A DNA stretch of 64,000 nucleotides from Enterobacter sp. Bisph1 (GTDB lineage: Bacteria > Pseudomonadota > Gammaproteobacteria > Enterobacterales > Enterobacteriaceae): the NCBI RefSeq assembly GCF_000814905.1, contig NZ_JXAG01000022.1, positions 1 through 64,000 on the forward strand, written 5' to 3'. The notes beneath the pieces were generated by a model, which was given only the letters and a program-made list of their open reading frames with translations, did no database searches and was not told the DNA's origin. Positions 1-11,763 of the stretch are shown piece after piece. How positions within the stretch are numbered: the stretch's first letter is position 1; each line of letters starts with the position of its first letter. The position numbers and the translations under genes were made by a program.

Positions 1-108
1 ACTTCGTAATGAATTACGTGTTCACTCTTGAGACTTGGTATTCATTTAGCGTCCGAAGACGTTTAAGAATCCAGTCATCTGAGTGCCCACACAGATTGTC
101 TGATAAAT

Positions 109-148
109 TGTTAAAGAGCAGTGCCGCTGCGTTTTTTGCTGCGGCGCG
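109..148 (-). promoter_or_regulatory. rRNA leader boxB and boxA antitermination signals
   Basis: A GC-rich stem (GCCGC 123-127 paired with GCGGC 141-145) forms boxB. It is followed on the minus strand by boxA, TGCTCTTTAACA (109-120). These recruit the Nus antitermination complex to the rRNA transcript. The leader from here to base 1 matches the E. coli 16S leader closely, so the mature 16S 5' end should lie a few tens of bases outside the window. Confidence 0.85.
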
Positions 149-156
149 GGTTGCGT

Positions 157-184
157 ATATTACGTTTTCCCGCCGTGAAGTCAA
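157..184 (-). promoter_or_regulatory. rrn P2: rRNA operon promoter P2
   Basis: On the minus strand, TTGACT (179-184) and TAATAT (157-162) are 16 bp apart, about 100 bp downstream of P1. The tandem P1-P2 arrangement is typical of enterobacterial rRNA operons. Confidence 0.85.
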
Positions 185-254
185 CTGTTTATTTTCAGAT
201 TTCTTCACCTGACCGGCCGGTTTGTTTGCCGTTGTGCCGTGTCAGTGGAGGCGC

Positions 255-305
255 ATTATAGGGAGTTAATTCCGGCTGACAAGCATAAATTTAAAAAAAA
301 TTACC
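255..305 (-). promoter_or_regulatory. rrn P1: rRNA operon promoter P1 with UP element
   Basis: On the minus strand, TTGTCA (277-282) and TATAAT (255-260) are 16 bp apart, the typical rrn P1 arrangement. An A/T tract at about 283-305 sits where the UP element binds the RNA polymerase alpha C-terminal domains. It drives an rRNA operon that leaves the window at the left edge. The sequence just downstream of the -10 is GC-rich, as expected for a promoter under stringent control. Confidence 0.9.
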
Positions 306-334
306 GTTCGCTTAATTTTACGGCGCAACGGTCG

Positions 335-877
335 CTAATCGGCCAAAGTGCGCTTTAACTGAGCGATTTCGCGGGCAAAAACCGCCACCTGCTGCCAGTC
401 GGTATACACCACTTCCTTACTGGAATCCGTTTCACCGCCGGTCATCTTCATAATCAGTTGAATCATCAGGCGGTCATACCAGCGGTAATGGGGATAGCGC
501 AACGCACCGGCAAACACCGCACAGTGATCGGGTTGCCAGGGTGAGGAGAGTAAAAATTTGCGCGTATAGCTATTCGTTTGCGGCGAACTCTTCTCGGGTT
601 TACGCGCCACCAGGTTAACAGAGTAGAACGCACTCGGCCGCGCATTTAGCTGTTGCAGATGCTTTTTTACGAAATCATTCAGCGCCGGGTGATAATGGCC
701 ATAACGAATAGACGCACCAATCACCACGCGTTCATAATTTTCCCATGCTATATCCGGCGTGCGATTTAGGTTCACCACATCCGCATACAGGCCAAGCTCT
801 TTCAGTTCAGAAGCCAGGTAAGAGGCAATTTCCCGCGTTTGCCCATCCCTGGTTGAAAATAGAATTAATGTTTTCAC
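335..877 (-). CDS. hemG: Menaquinone-dependent protoporphyrinogen IX dehydrogenase
   Basis: HemG oxidises protoporphyrinogen IX to protoporphyrin IX, the step before iron insertion in heme synthesis, and passes electrons to the quinone pool at the inner membrane. The 180 residues form a flavodoxin-like domain. The N-terminal FMN phosphate loop STRDGQT (residues 8-14) is plain. Length matches E. coli HemG, including the long insertion that separates it from ordinary flavodoxins. It lies 11 bp after trkH and immediately upstream of the rRNA promoters, as in E. coli. Confidence 0.95.
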   Translation of the reverse strand: MKTLILFSTRDGQTREIASYLASELKELGLYADVVNLNRTPDIAWENYERVVIGASIRYGHYHPALNDFVKKHLQQLNARPSAFYSVNLVARKPEKSSPQTNSYTRKFLLSSPWQPDHCAVFAGALRYPHYRWYDRLMIQLIMKMTGGETDSSKEVVYTDWQQVAVFAREIAQLKRTLAD

Positions 878-888
878 GTAACGCTCCC

Positions 889-2340
889 TTACTCGCGCCA
901 GAAGGTCGGGGTAAACAGGACCAACAGCGTAAAGACCTCAAGACGACCAAACAACATGTTCGCAATAAGGATCCACTTCGCCACCGGGTTCATACTGGCG
1001 AAGTTGTCAGCCACCACCCCCAGCCCCGGCCCGAGGTTATTCAGCGTGGCGACTACCGAGGCGAAAGCCGAAAAATCATCGACGCCGGTAGCGATAATCG
1101 CCAGCATGCTAACAATAAACACCAGCGCGTAAGCGGAGAAGAATCCCCACACGGCTTCAAGAATCCGCTCCGGCAGTGCGCGATTACCCAGTTTAATGCT
1201 GTATACCGCATTCGGATGCACCAGACGTTTTAGCTCGCGATTACCCTGCTTGAAAAGCAGCAGGATGCGGATCACCTTCAGACCACCGCCGGTAGAACCG
1301 GCGCAGCCGCCGATAAACGCCGAGCACAAGAGCAGTACCGGTAAAAACAGCGGCCAGCGGGAAATACTGTCCGTGGTAAAGCCAGCGGTCGTCGCCATTG
1401 ATACCACCTGGAAGAAAGCCTGATTTAAGGTGGTCATTGCCGAGTTGTAGACATTGTGGAACCACAGCACCGCGGTGCAGATCACCACCAGCGTCAGCTG
1501 CACGCCAATAAACATTCTGAATTCAGGATCGCGCGAATACACTTTCAGGCTGCGCCCGCTCAGTAATGAGAAGTGCAGGCCGTAGTTACAGCCGGAGATC
1601 AGCAAGAAAATCGCAATAATGGTGTTGATGGTCGGGCTATCGAAGTAGCCCACGCTGGCATCATGGGTTGAGAAACCGCCAATAGCGATGGTCGCGAAGC
1701 TATGGCCGATCGCGTCAAATGCGGGCATCCCGGCGAACCACAACGCCAGCGCACAGGCGACGGTCAGCAAGACATAAATAAGCCACAGGGTTTTGGCCGT
1801 TTCGGCTATACGTGGGCGCATTTTGTTGTCTTTCAGCGGGCCGGGCATCTCGGCGCGGTACAGCTGCATGCCACCGACGCCCAGAATCGGCAGTATCGCC
1901 ACCGCCAATACGATGATCCCCATCCCGCCGAACCACTGCAGCATCTGCCGGTAAAAGAGAATGGCATGGGGCAGTGAATCCAGACCAACGAGGGTTGTCG
2001 CCCCGGTTGTGGTCAGGCCAGAGAAGGATTCAAAAAAGGCATCCGTTACCGTCAGGTTTGGGCTTTCGGAGAAGATAAACGGCAGCGCACCCACGCTCCC
2101 CAGCACCGTCCAGAACAGGACGACAATCAAAAAGCCTTCGCGGGATTTCAGCTCTTTTTTCTCGCGGCGGTTCGGCCACCACAGCATGGAGCCAATGGCC
2201 AGCGCAGCGAGAAAGGTTTGGGTGAAAGCTCGCCCGGCGCCATCACGGTATATAAGGGCAACCAGTCCGGGTAAGATCATCGTTCCGGAAAACAGGATAA
2301 CCAGCAGTCCAACGATTCGGGTTATGGCGCGAAATTGCAT
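889..2340 (-). CDS. trkH: Trk potassium uptake system membrane subunit TrkH
   Basis: TrkH is the pore-forming inner-membrane subunit of the Trk low-affinity potassium uptake system and works with the nucleotide-binding regulator TrkA. The 483 residues match the usual length. Four repeated membrane-pore-membrane units each carry a filter-like segment: [10 protein letters not shown] near residue 110, [10 protein letters not shown] near 220, [10 protein letters not shown] near 318 and NNLGPGLG near 440. It lies between yigZ (41 bp upstream) and hemG, probably in the transcript that starts at pepQ. Confidence 0.95.
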   Translation of the reverse strand: MQFRAITRIVGLLVILFSGTMILPGLVALIYRDGAGRAFTQTFLAALAIGSMLWWPNRREKKELKSREGFLIVVLFWTVLGSVGALPFIFSESPNLTVTDAFFESFSGLTTTGATTLVGLDSLPHAILFYRQMLQWFGGMGIIVLAVAILPILGVGGMQLYRAEMPGPLKDNKMRPRIAETAKTLWLIYVLLTVACALALWFAGMPAFDAIGHSFATIAIGGFSTHDASVGYFDSPTINTIIAIFLLISGCNYGLHFSLLSGRSLKVYSRDPEFRMFIGVQLTLVVICTAVLWFHNVYNSAMTTLNQAFFQVVSMATTAGFTTDSISRWPLFLPVLLLCSAFIGGCAGSTGGGLKVIRILLLFKQGNRELKRLVHPNAVYSIKLGNRALPERILEAVWGFFSAYALVFIVSMLAIIATGVDDFSAFASVVATLNNLGPGLGVVADNFASMNPVAKWILIANMLFGRLEVFTLLVLFTPTFWRE

Positions 2341-2381
2341 CTCTGCCGCTTCCTTAGGTGTTCATAAAATCAGGTGGGGGA

Positions 2382-2996
2382 TTATTCTTCAGTTTTTAAC
2401 AATTGCAATGCGCCACGACTAAAATCAGCAAGCCTTGCTGAAAAAGCGTCCAGTCTGCTGTAAGGAAGCGCCACCCGCAGATGTACGGAAGCCTGATATT
2501 CGCTGGCGACAATTTTCCCCTCAAATTGTCCCAACAGCGTTTCCACTCCGGCCAGCTGCGCGTAATCGCACCACAAAGTATATTCGGTTAATGGCATTTT
2601 GCGGGTCGTGGTTAGCAGGCTTAACGCCTGCTGCACACCGCCGCCATAGGCTTTTACTAAACCGCCCGTTCCCAGTAGCACCCCGCCATAATAACGCACC
2701 ACTACAGCAGTGATTTCACCCACACCGCTGCCCATCAGCTGTGAGAGGATCGGTTTACCTGCCGTACCCGCCGGCTCACCATCATCAGAAAAGCCCAGCT
2801 GCTGCGAATCATCAGGCGCACCGGCAACCCACGCCACACAATGATGGCGCGCGTCCGGATGCTCAGCCCGAACGGTGTCGACAAAGGCTTTTGCCGCGTC
2901 AACGCCGTCGGTATGCGCCAGCAAGGTGATAAAGCGGCTCTTTTTGATCTCCTCGCTAAAGGTGACCGGTGCCGCCGGGATCGGCCAGCTCTCCAT
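2382..2996 (-). CDS. yigZ: IMPACT family (UPF0029) protein YigZ
   Basis: YigZ is a 204-residue cytoplasmic protein of the IMPACT/UPF0029 family, whose eukaryotic relatives regulate the kinase GCN2. The bacterial role is not settled. The N-terminal domain has the family stretch SDDGEPAGTAGKPIL and VVVRYYGGVLLGTGGLVKAY; the C-terminal domain is an RNA-binding-like fold. Its ATG overlaps the pepQ stop codon by one base (TAATG), so the two genes are probably translationally coupled. Confidence 0.88.
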   Translation of the reverse strand: MESWPIPAAPVTFSEEIKKSRFITLLAHTDGVDAAKAFVDTVRAEHPDARHHCVAWVAGAPDDSQQLGFSDDGEPAGTAGKPILSQLMGSGVGEITAVVVRYYGGVLLGTGGLVKAYGGGVQQALSLLTTTRKMPLTEYTLWCDYAQLAGVETLLGQFEGKIVASEYQASVHLRVALPYSRLDAFSARLADFSRGALQLLKTEE

Positions 2997-4327
2997 TACG
3001 CGAGCTTCTGATCCCGCGTCATGTTTTCAATGCCGTTTTCGTGGATCACCACGTTATCTTCGATACGGATACCGCCAAACGGTTTCAACGCGTCAATTTT
3101 CTGCCAGTTGAAGTGTTTGCTGAGCGGGCCATCGCGCCAGGTTGCCAGTAACGACTCGATAAAGTAGATACCCGGCTCAATTGTCACCACCATACGCGGC
3201 TCCATCACGCGGGTGCAGCGCAGGTAGGGATATTTCGACGGCGCAGCCAGATGCGTGCCGCGGTCATCCTGCATAAAACCGGCGACGTCATGGACCTGTA
3301 AACCCAGCGGGTGACCTATACCGTGCGGCATAAACGGTCCGGTAATGTCCTGTTCGACCATCGCCTCTTCACTGATATCGGTGATGATTTGATGGCGACG
3401 CAGCAGTTTCGCAATCCGCTGATGGAACTGTACATGGTACTCAACGTAATTGACGCCCGCTTTCATAGTGTCGATCAGCGCCAGCTGTTCTTCATTAACG
3501 TCTTTCACCAGCTGCGCATAATCCGTATCGCTGTTCGCCGCCCAGGTGCGCGTCAGGTCAGCGGCATAACCGTTATATTCAGCTCCCGCGTCCAATAGAA
3601 AACTACGCATTTCCGCCGGTGCGCGATGATCAAGCTTCGTGTAATGCAGTACCGCGGCGTGTTCGTTCAGCGCCACAATATTCCCGTAGGGAACATCAGT
3701 GTCGCGGTGACCGGTAGCGGTCAGGTACGCCAGGTTGATATCGAACTCGCTCATCCCCGACTGGAAAGCTTCATGAGCCGCACGATGACCCATTACCGCT
3801 GTTTTCTGCGCTTCACGCATACAGGCCAGTTCATAATCGGTTTTATAGGCGCGGTAATAGTGTAAGAAGTCGATCACCTCTTTCGGGTTGATATTGCTCG
3901 CGGCAATATCGAGGCTTAACGCACGCTGTGGAACCGGCCCAATATAGGCGATGTTGCCGCGGGCGGCGGGCAGCTGGCTGCCAATATCGTCCGCTTTCGG
4001 TAGCGCAATAACCTCGACCTCTTCGGTCCAGAAACTGGTCGGCAACGGCTCGACGTTGTGCCAGTAATCAACGGGCAAATAAAACCACAGCTTCGGTTTA
4101 TTCACGCCATCCACCAGCAGCCAGCAGTTCGCGACCTGCGTGACCGGTACCCAGGCTTTGAATTGCGGGTTCACTTTAAACGGATAAGCATGGTCATCAA
4201 GAAAGACATTCAACAGTTCGCCGGAATGAATAAGTAACGCGTCAAGTTGACAACGCGCTAAGACATCCCGGGTACGCTCCTGCAAAGTAACAATATGATT
4301 TTTATAAAGTTCAGCCAGCGAGTCCAT
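2996..4327 (-). CDS. pepQ: Xaa-Pro dipeptidase (prolidase)
   Basis: PepQ hydrolyses dipeptides with C-terminal proline and can also hydrolyse organophosphate triesters. The pita-bread fold metal ligands are visible: two aspartates in [19 protein letters not shown], the histidine in HGIGHPLG, and glutamates in TIEPGIYF and [10 protein letters not shown] start it at 4327 (MDSLAELYK), which gives 443 residues as in E. coli. An in-frame upstream ATG at 4423 would add 32 residues unlike the family. It is transcribed divergently from fadBA. Confidence 0.93.
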   Translation of the reverse strand: MDSLAELYKNHIVTLQERTRDVLARCQLDALLIHSGELLNVFLDDHAYPFKVNPQFKAWVPVTQVANCWLLVDGVNKPKLWFYLPVDYWHNVEPLPTSFWTEEVEVIALPKADDIGSQLPAARGNIAYIGPVPQRALSLDIAASNINPKEVIDFLHYYRAYKTDYELACMREAQKTAVMGHRAAHEAFQSGMSEFDINLAYLTATGHRDTDVPYGNIVALNEHAAVLHYTKLDHRAPAEMRSFLLDAGAEYNGYAADLTRTWAANSDTDYAQLVKDVNEEQLALIDTMKAGVNYVEYHVQFHQRIAKLLRRHQIITDISEEAMVEQDITGPFMPHGIGHPLGLQVHDVAGFMQDDRGTHLAAPSKYPYLRCTRVMEPRMVVTIEPGIYFIESLLATWRDGPLSKHFNWQKIDALKPFGGIRIEDNVVIHENGIENMTRDQKLA

Positions 4328-4475
4328 CGTTTTTCCTTCTGTTTCTTGTGACCTCAAGTTTTCGCATCTTAGCACACCTGCCCATAACTGAGTGATTTCC
4401 GCCGAGCGTGATCGGCGCTGCATTTTTTTAATGACTTATTTGCAATTTATTAACATAAAAACCACACTCCGCTTC

Positions 4476-4492
4476 ATCTGGTACGACCAGAT
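4476..4492 (+). promoter_or_regulatory. FadR operator of fadBA
   Basis: ATCTGGTACGACCAGAT is a near-perfect palindrome that I recognise as the FadR operator of E. coli fadB. It lies 24 bp upstream of the fadB ATG. FadR represses fadBA until long-chain acyl-CoA releases it. Confidence 0.85.
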
Positions 4493-4516
4493 CACCGTTG
4501 GATTCAGGAGACTGAC

Positions 4517-6706
4517 ATGCTCTACAAAGGCAATAACCTGTACCTCGACTGGCTGGAAGACGGCATCGCCGAACTGGTGTTCGATGCGCCTGGCTCAGTT
4601 AATAAGCTTGATACCGCCACCGTTGCCAGCCTCGGCGAAGCGCTGGACGTGCTGGAAAAGCAATCGGATTTAAAAGGGCTGCTGCTGCGCTCAGAAAAAG
4701 CGGCCTTTATTGTCGGCGCCGATATCACCGAATTCCTCTCCCTGTTCCTGGTACCAGAAGAACAGTTGAGCCAATGGTTGCACTTTGCCAATAGCGTCTT
4801 TAACCGTCTGGAAGATCTGCCGGTCCCCACCCTTTCCGCAGTGAATGGCTATGCCCTCGGCGGCGGTTGTGAATGCGTGCTGGCAACAGATTACCGCTTA
4901 GCCACGCCAGATCTGCGCATTGGTCTGCCGGAAACCAAACTGGGCATTATGCCAGGCTTTGGCGGCTCGGTGCGTATGCCGCGTCTGCTGGGCGCCGATA
5001 GCGCGCTGGAGATTATTGCCGCCGGTAAAGATGTTAATGCGGAACAGGCGCTGAAAATCGGTCTGGTTGACGGCATCGTCAAGGCAGAAAAACTGCGTGA
5101 CGGCGCAATAGCCGTTCTGCGTCAGGCGATTAATGGCGATCTTGACTGGAAAGCAAAGCGCCAGCCGAAGCTGGAACCGTTGAAGCTGAGTAAAATCGAA
5201 GCCACGATGAGTTTCACCATTGCGAAAAGCATGGTGATGCAAACGGCCGGGAAACACTATCCGGCACCGATTACCGCGGTGAAAACCATTGAAGCGGCAG
5301 CGAAATTTGGCCGTGAAGAGGCGCTAAAACTGGAAAACCAGAGCTTCGTCCCCCTGGCGCATACCAATGAAGCCCGCGCGCTGGTCGGCATTTTCCTCAA
5401 CGACCAGTACGTCAAAGCGCAGGCGAAGAAACTCACCAAAAATATTGAAACGCCGAAACATGCGGCGGTGCTGGGCGCAGGCATTATGGGCGGCGGTATC
5501 GCTTACCAGTCCGCCTGGAAAGGCGTGCCGGTATTAATGAAAGATATCAACGAGAAATCTCTCGCGCTGGGCATCAACGAAGCGGGCAAGCTACTAAACA
5601 AACAGCTGGAACGCGGCAAGATCGATGGCCTGAAGCTGGCGAATGTTATCGCAACCATCCAGCCAACCCTGGAATACGCTGGTTTTGAGCGCGTCGATGT
5701 GGTGGTTGAAGCGGTTGTTGAAAACCCGAAAGTGAAAAAGGCGGTACTGGCAGAAACGGAAGAGAAAGTGCGGACGGATACGGTGCTGGCTTCCAATACC
5801 TCCACCATTCCTATCAGCGAGCTGGCAAGCGTACTGAAGCGCCCGGAGAATTTCTGCGGCATGCATTTCTTTAACCCGGTGCACCGTATGCCGCTGGTTG
5901 AAGTCATTCGCGGCGAGAAAACCTCCGAAAGCACCATTGCGAAAGTGGTCGCCTGGGCGAGCAAAATGGGCAAAACGCCGATTGTTGTTAACGACTGTCC
6001 GGGTTTCTTCGTTAACCGTGTGCTGTTCCCTTACTTCGCCGGTTTTAGCCAGTTGCTGCGCGACGGTGCGGATTTCCGCAAAGTCGACAAAGTAATGGAA
6101 AAACAGTTCGGCTGGCCGATGGGCCCGGCTTATCTGCTTGATGTGGTCGGCATTGATACCGCGCATCACGCTCAGGCGGTGATGGCGGCAGGCTTCCCGC
6201 AACGCATGCAGAAAGATTACCGCGATGCGATTGACGCTCTGTTCGATGCTAATCGCTTTGGGCAGAAAAATGGCCTTGGTTTCTGGCGTTATAAAGAAGA
6301 CAGCAAAGGCAAGCCGAAGAAGGAAGAGGACAGCGCGGTCGACGGCATGCTGGCAGAAATCAGCAAAGGTAAACAGGATTTCAGCGACGAGGAGATTATC
6401 GCGCGCATGATGATCCCGATGGTCAATGAAGTGGTGCGTTGCCTGGAAGAAGGCATTATCGCAAGCCCGGCAGAAGCCGATATGGCGCTGGTCTACGGCC
6501 TTGGTTTCCCTCCGTTCCACGGTGGCGCGTTCCGCTGGCTGGATACTGTCGGCAGCGCGAAATATCTCGATATGGCACAGCAGTATCAGCATCTTGGCCC
6601 GCTGTATGAAGTTCCGGCCGGGCTGCGTGAAAAAGCGCGCCATAACGAACCTTACTACCCTGCGGTTGAACCTGCGCGCCCGGTGGGCGATTTGAAAACG
6701 GCTTAA
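4517..6706 (+). CDS. fadB: Fatty acid oxidation complex alpha subunit FadB
   Basis: FadB is the multifunctional alpha subunit of aerobic beta-oxidation: enoyl-CoA hydratase/isomerase in the N-terminal part and L-3-hydroxyacyl-CoA dehydrogenase in the C-terminal part. The crotonase motifs [15 protein letters not shown] and [15 protein letters not shown] hold the two catalytic glutamates (about 119 and 139). The NAD fold [11 protein letters not shown] starts near residue 317, and [14 protein letters not shown] carries the dehydrogenase histidine. Length is 729, as in E. coli. A good Shine-Dalgarno (AGGAGA) precedes the ATG. It forms an operon with fadA, 9 bp downstream. Confidence 0.97.
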   Translation: MLYKGNNLYLDWLEDGIAELVFDAPGSVNKLDTATVASLGEALDVLEKQSDLKGLLLRSEKAAFIVGADITEFLSLFLVPEEQLSQWLHFANSVFNRLEDLPVPTLSAVNGYALGGGCECVLATDYRLATPDLRIGLPETKLGIMPGFGGSVRMPRLLGADSALEIIAAGKDVNAEQALKIGLVDGIVKAEKLRDGAIAVLRQAINGDLDWKAKRQPKLEPLKLSKIEATMSFTIAKSMVMQTAGKHYPAPITAVKTIEAAAKFGREEALKLENQSFVPLAHTNEARALVGIFLNDQYVKAQAKKLTKNIETPKHAAVLGAGIMGGGIAYQSAWKGVPVLMKDINEKSLALGINEAGKLLNKQLERGKIDGLKLANVIATIQPTLEYAGFERVDVVVEAVVENPKVKKAVLAETEEKVRTDTVLASNTSTIPISELASVLKRPENFCGMHFFNPVHRMPLVEVIRGEKTSESTIAKVVAWASKMGKTPIVVNDCPGFFVNRVLFPYFAGFSQLLRDGADFRKVDKVMEKQFGWPMGPAYLLDVVGIDTAHHAQAVMAAGFPQRMQKDYRDAIDALFDANRFGQKNGLGFWRYKEDSKGKPKKEEDSAVDGMLAEISKGKQDFSDEEIIARMMIPMVNEVVRCLEEGIIASPAEADMALVYGLGFPPFHGGAFRWLDTVGSAKYLDMAQQYQHLGPLYEVPAGLREKARHNEPYYPAVEPARPVGDLKTA

Positions 6707-7879
<1,173 letters not shown>

Positions 7880-7921
7880 CGCGTGAGGTGAGTTAAAGAC
7901 TGGGCCGGTAATCGCATCATT

Positions 7922-7953
7922 CCCCGACGGCATAAACGGTACTGCCGTCGGGG
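7922..7953 (+). repeat. Perfect 10-bp inverted repeat after fadA
   Basis: CCCCGACGGC (7922-7931) and GCCGTCGGGG (7944-7953) are exact inverted copies around a 12-base loop. No T tract follows on either strand, so it is not a classical terminator. It may protect the fadBA mRNA 3' end or assist the terminator further on. Confidence 0.55.
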
Positions 7954-8014
7954 AGCGCATCAGCCAGTGCAGCAATATCCGCCCTGGCGAAGTGAAAAGT
8001 TAGTTGCCGTTCTT

Positions 8015-8039
8015 CCCGCCTGTCAGGGGCGGGCTTTTT
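8015..8039 (+). terminator. Rho-independent terminator of fadBA
   Basis: CCCGCC (8015-8020) pairs with GGCGGG (8028-8033), followed by a short T run at 8035-8039 on the plus strand. Position and orientation fit the end of the fadBA transcript, facing the 3' end of fre. Confidence 0.8.
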
Positions 8040-8063
8040 AATGCGGTTTGGAAACGACGGCGA

Positions 8064-8765
8064 TTAGATAAACGCGAACGCATCGCCAAACAGGCGATCC
8101 TCACGCGCACCGCGCTCATTACAGAACAGATCGCGGGCGATTTTTGCCATTTCGAAACGGCCTGCAATATAAATATCGTGTTCGGCCAGCGAACCAAAAT
8201 CCTGCAACACCGCAGCCAGCACCGTGCCTGAACGCCCGCGCCACTCCGCTTCCGGCTGTTCGACCACCGGCACCACCCGCAGATGCGGATGATCTACCGA
8301 CAGCGCTTCAAGCTCGGCCAAATCGTAAAGATGCTTCTCTTCCCGGCCGCCCCAATAAATGGTGATATCGCGATGAGGGTTTTGCTTAAGCGAGGTCAAC
8401 AGAATAGAGCGAACATATGAGAAGCCCGTGCCGCCAGCAATCAGCACTATTGGACGCTCTTCATCATCACGCAGCCAGGCATCGCCGTGGGGAATATCGA
8501 TAACGATTTCCCGGTCTTTCAGAATGCGATCCATCACCGCCATGGCGTAGAGATTCAGCTCGGAGGCGCCAATATGCAGTTCAATAAAATCGTGCTGATC
8601 CGGCGTGGAAGCCATAGAGAATGGGCGCTTGTCTCGCTCATCCATCACCACCATCAGGTACTGGCCCGCGCGGAAAGAAAAAGCCGCTTCCGGCACTAAA
8701 CGGACACGATATACGGTATCAGTGATGGCATCTACGGAGGTCACTTTACAGCTTAAGGTTGTCAT
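8064..8765 (-). CDS. fre: NAD(P)H-flavin reductase
   Basis: Fre reduces free riboflavin, FMN or FAD with NADH or NADPH. The reduced flavin serves ferric-siderophore reduction, activation of class I ribonucleotide reductase, and the supply of FMNH2 for prenyl-FMN. The 233 residues match E. coli Fre. A ferredoxin-reductase fold is seen: the flavin contact RPFSMAS (47-53) and the nicotinamide-binding loop [14 protein letters not shown] near residue 110. Its ATG overlaps the ubiD stop codon (ATGA). The coupling makes sense because UbiD needs prenylated FMN. Confidence 0.94.
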   Translation of the reverse strand: MTTLSCKVTSVDAITDTVYRVRLVPEAAFSFRAGQYLMVVMDERDKRPFSMASTPDQHDFIELHIGASELNLYAMAVMDRILKDREIVIDIPHGDAWLRDDEERPIVLIAGGTGFSYVRSILLTSLKQNPHRDITIYWGGREEKHLYDLAELEALSVDHPHLRVVPVVEQPEAEWRGRSGTVLAAVLQDFGSLAEHDIYIAGRFEMAKIARDLFCNERGAREDRLFGDAFAFI

Positions 8766-10261
8766 GCGCTCTCTCTGTCGGGTCTATTTTCGTCATTCAG
8801 TATGGCCAAATCATCCCAGATGGCGTCGATTCTCGCCGTCACTTCCGGGTCTTTCTTAATAGGGCGGCCCCATTCACGCTGGGTTTCCCCCGGCCATTTG
8901 TTAGTGGCATCCAGTCCCATTTTGGAGCCCAGCCCGGAAACCGGCGAGGCAAAATCCAGGTAATCAATAGGCGTATTTTCTACCAGCACCGTATCCCTTG
9001 CCGGATCCATGCGGGTGGTGATCGCCCAAATCACATCGTTCCAGTCGCGCGCGTTGACATCGTCATCGCACACGATAACAAACTTGGTGTACATAAACTG
9101 ACGCAGGAAAGACCAGACACCCATCATTACGCGCTTAGCATGGCCCGCGTACTGTTTCTTGATGGTGACCACCGCCAGGCGATAAGAGCAGCCTTCCGGC
9201 GGCAGATAAAAATCAACGATTTCGGGAAACTGCTTTTGCAGAATAGGCACGAACACTTCGTTGAGCGCCACCCCAAGCACCGCAGGCTCATCCGGCGGGC
9301 GGCCGGTATATGTGGAGTGATAAATCGCATCTTCACGCTGCGTAATATGGGTAACGGTGAACACCGGGAAACTATCGACTTCATTGTAATAGCCGGTGTG
9401 ATCGCCATAGGGCCCTTCCGGCGCCATCTCACCCGGCTCAATATAGCCTTCCAGCACGATTTCTGCACTGGCGGGAACTTCAAGATCGTTCGATACGCAC
9501 TTCACTACTTCCGTTTTCGTCCCGCGCAGAAGCCCGGCGAAAGCATATTCAGAAAGGGTATCCGGCACCGGCGTTACCGCGCCAAGAATGGTTGCCGGAT
9601 CGGCACCCAGCGCCACTGCGACGGGGAAACGTTCCCCCGGATGCGCCGCCTGCCACTCCTGAAAATCCAGCGCGCCGCCACGATGGGAAAGCCAGCGCAT
9701 GATTAATTTATTTTTACCGATCAGCTGTTGGCGATAAATCCCGAGGTTTTGGCGCTCTTTGTGCGGCCCGCGCGTCACGGTTAAGCCCCAGGTGATCAAC
9801 GGCGCAGCATCTTCCGGCCAGCACTGCATAATCGGGATTTTGCGCAGATCGACCGCGTCGCCCTGCACCACTTTTTGCTGGCATGGCGCGCCACGCAGCC
9901 GTTTGGTTGGCATGTTCAGCACTTGCTTGAACTGCGGCAGCTTATCGAAGAGATCGCGGAATCCTTTTGGCGGTTCGGGTTCTTTCAGAAACGCCAGCAG
10001 CTTACCCACTTCACGCAGGGCGCTGACATCCTCCTGCCCCATTCCGAGCGCAACCCGTTTCGGCGTGCCAAATAAATTGCACAGCACCGGCATGGTGTAA
10101 CCTTTCGGATTTTCGAATAGCAACGCCGGGCCGCCCGCACGCAGGGTACGATCGGCTATTTCCGTCATTTCCAGATAAGGGTCAACCGGCAGAGTGATGC
10201 GCTTCAGCTCGCCCTGCTGTTCAAGCAGCGTCAGGAAGTCGCGTAGGTCGTTGTATTTCAT
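8762..10261 (-). CDS. ubiD: 4-hydroxy-3-polyprenylbenzoate decarboxylase
   Basis: UbiD removes the carboxyl group from 3-octaprenyl-4-hydroxybenzoate in ubiquinone synthesis and uses prenylated FMN made by UbiX. The protein has 499 residues against about 497 in E. coli. Family blocks are intact, for example [29 protein letters not shown] and [17 protein letters not shown]. The ATG at 10261 is chosen because no upstream in-frame ATG is present; E. coli has one three codons further upstream. It is the first gene of the ubiD-fre pair and is divergent from rfaH. Confidence 0.95.
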   Translation of the reverse strand: MKYNDLRDFLTLLEQQGELKRITLPVDPYLEMTEIADRTLRAGGPALLFENPKGYTMPVLCNLFGTPKRVALGMGQEDVSALREVGKLLAFLKEPEPPKGFRDLFDKLPQFKQVLNMPTKRLRGAPCQQKVVQGDAVDLRKIPIMQCWPEDAAPLITWGLTVTRGPHKERQNLGIYRQQLIGKNKLIMRWLSHRGGALDFQEWQAAHPGERFPVAVALGADPATILGAVTPVPDTLSEYAFAGLLRGTKTEVVKCVSNDLEVPASAEIVLEGYIEPGEMAPEGPYGDHTGYYNEVDSFPVFTVTHITQREDAIYHSTYTGRPPDEPAVLGVALNEVFVPILQKQFPEIVDFYLPPEGCSYRLAVVTIKKQYAGHAKRVMMGVWSFLRQFMYTKFVIVCDDDVNARDWNDVIWAITTRMDPARDTVLVENTPIDYLDFASPVSGLGSKMGLDATNKWPGETQREWGRPIKKDPEVTARIDAIWDDLAILNDENRPDRESA

Positions 10262-10440
10262 GCGGTCTATTATCGCCTCCAGGTAAGGGGCATATTATAC
10301 GGTGTTCGCCGGGCGGTTGCTGTATTTTTGTTAAATCCGCGTGAATTACAACGCCATCTTTAGCCACGAGTTATAATCAACTTAGCCATCACGCTGCGGT
10401 TTTGATATTCTTGCGCCCGAACTTACGGAAATGAGTGTTT

Positions 10441-10929
10441 ATGCGATCCTGGTATCTTCTTTACTGCAAACGTGGCCAGCTTCAGCGCGCCCAGGAACAT
10501 TTAGAACGCCAGACGGTCAGCTGTCTGACGCCTATGATCGCACTCGAAAAAATGGTGCGCGGCAAGCGCACAACGGTCAGCGAGCCGCTGTTCCCAAACT
10601 ATCTGTTTGTCGAGTTTGATCCCGAGGTTATTCACACTACCACCGTTAATGCCACGCGTGGCGTTAGCCATTTCGTCCGCTTTGGTATGCATCCAGCCAC
10701 CGTGCCGCAATCCGTTATTCAGCAGCTTTCGCTCTATCAGCCGGAAGGCATTACCGATCCTGACACGCCCTATCCTGGCGATGATGTGGTGATAACCGAA
10801 GGCGCCCTCGAAGGGATTCAGGCTATTTTTAAAGAGCCGGACGGCGAAGCGCGTTCCATGCTGTTATTACACCTGCTCAATAAGCAGGTGCTACAAAGCG
10901 TCAAAAATACGGACTTCCGCAAGGCCTGA
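10441..10929 (+). CDS. rfaH: Transcription antitermination factor RfaH
   Basis: RfaH is a NusG paralogue that binds paused RNA polymerase at ops elements and suppresses Rho termination in long operons for LPS core, O-antigen, capsule, pili or toxins. The N-terminal NGN domain begins [22 protein letters not shown] and includes [10 protein letters not shown]. The C-terminal KOW domain, which can refold, ends the protein. I start at the ATG at 10441, giving 162 residues as in E. coli, rather than the GTG two codons earlier. No ops element was recognised in the window. Confidence 0.94.
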   Translation: MRSWYLLYCKRGQLQRAQEHLERQTVSCLTPMIALEKMVRGKRTTVSEPLFPNYLFVEFDPEVIHTTTVNATRGVSHFVRFGMHPATVPQSVIQQLSLYQPEGITDPDTPYPGDDVVITEGALEGIQAIFKEPDGEARSMLLLHLLNKQVLQSVKNTDFRKA

Positions 10930-10938
10930 TTCGCCGCG

Positions 10939-11721
10939 TTAAAAATTCACACCAAATAACTGCCGCACGTTGCGATCCGTCACGGTACTTAGCCATTGGG
11001 CATCTTCGCCGCGAAGCTTCGCAACGGTGGCAAGAATATGCCCTAACACGGCAGGTTCATTACGCCGTGATGTAGGTTTTGGCTGTAGATCCCGCGGCAA
11101 AAGATACGGCGCATCGGTTTCAATCAACAGCCGTTCAGCGGGAATAATCGGCACCACTTCGCGCAACTCCAGCCCGCGTCGCTCATCACACACCCAGCCG
11201 GTGATACCAAGGTAGAGACCGCGTTCGAGGCACTCCCGCGCTTCCTGCGCCGAGCCGGTAAAGCAGTGCAGCACCGCGCCGGGCAGTTTATCCAGCCACG
11301 GATCGAGCAGCGCCAGGAAGCGTGGATGTGCATCGCGGCAGTGTAAAAATACCGGCATATTGAGCTCGGCGGCCAGCGCCAGTTGCGCCTCAAAAGCGTA
11401 CTCCTGCTCCTGCGGCGTTGAGAAGTTACGGTTGAAATCCAGCCCGCATTCGCCCACGGCGACCACCTCTTTTGTGGCGGCTAACAGGCGGATCGCCTGC
11501 GCGGTTTCCTCCGTCCAGCCGCTGCTGTCGTGAGGATGCACCCCAGCCGTCGACCAGCTCTGAGGATAATGCTGCGCCAGCTGCTGCGCCTGCTGGCTTT
11601 CATGCAGATTCGTTCCCGTCAACAGCATACCCGCTACACCCGCCGCGTGCGCCCGCGCCACGATCTGATCCCGGTCGTGAGCAAACTGGCTGCTGGTTAA
11701 ATTCACACCAATATCAAACAT
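10939..11721 (-). CDS. tatD: TatD metal-dependent nuclease
   Basis: TatD is a metal-dependent 3'-5' exonuclease of the amidohydrolase fold, implicated in DNA repair of oxidative damage. It is not needed for Tat export despite its name. Metal-binding motifs are visible: [29 protein letters not shown] and [11 protein letters not shown]. Starting at 11721 (MFDIGVNLT) gives 260 residues and a GGGGA ribosome site at good spacing; an ATG four codons upstream has no such site. It lies 42 bp after tatC and converges with rfaH. Confidence 0.93.
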   Translation of the reverse strand: MFDIGVNLTSSQFAHDRDQIVARAHAAGVAGMLLTGTNLHESQQAQQLAQHYPQSWSTAGVHPHDSSGWTEETAQAIRLLAATKEVVAVGECGLDFNRNFSTPQEQEYAFEAQLALAAELNMPVFLHCRDAHPRFLALLDPWLDKLPGAVLHCFTGSAQEARECLERGLYLGITGWVCDERRGLELREVVPIIPAERLLIETDAPYLLPRDLQPKPTSRRNEPAVLGHILATVAKLRGEDAQWLSTVTDRNVRQLFGVNF

Positions 11722-11763
11722 GCTTTTCCCCATACAACAACCGCCCTGGCGGGCGGCTGAATG

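Noticed and set aside
1-208. Short open frames on both strands over the rRNA leader
   Set aside because: The DNA is plainly an rRNA promoter and antitermination leader. The frames are chance.
5594-6643. 349-codon open frame antisense to fadB
   Set aside because: FadB is certain on the plus strand. The antisense translation is rich in His, Arg and Phe without family motifs.
8759-9706. 315-codon open frame antisense to ubiD
   Set aside because: UbiD is intact on the minus strand. The antisense product has no recognisable domain.
10262-10440. ops/JUMPstart element linked to RfaH
   Set aside because: No GGCGGTAG-type ops motif was found near rfaH or within the visible part of the ECA operon, whose promoter is outside the window.
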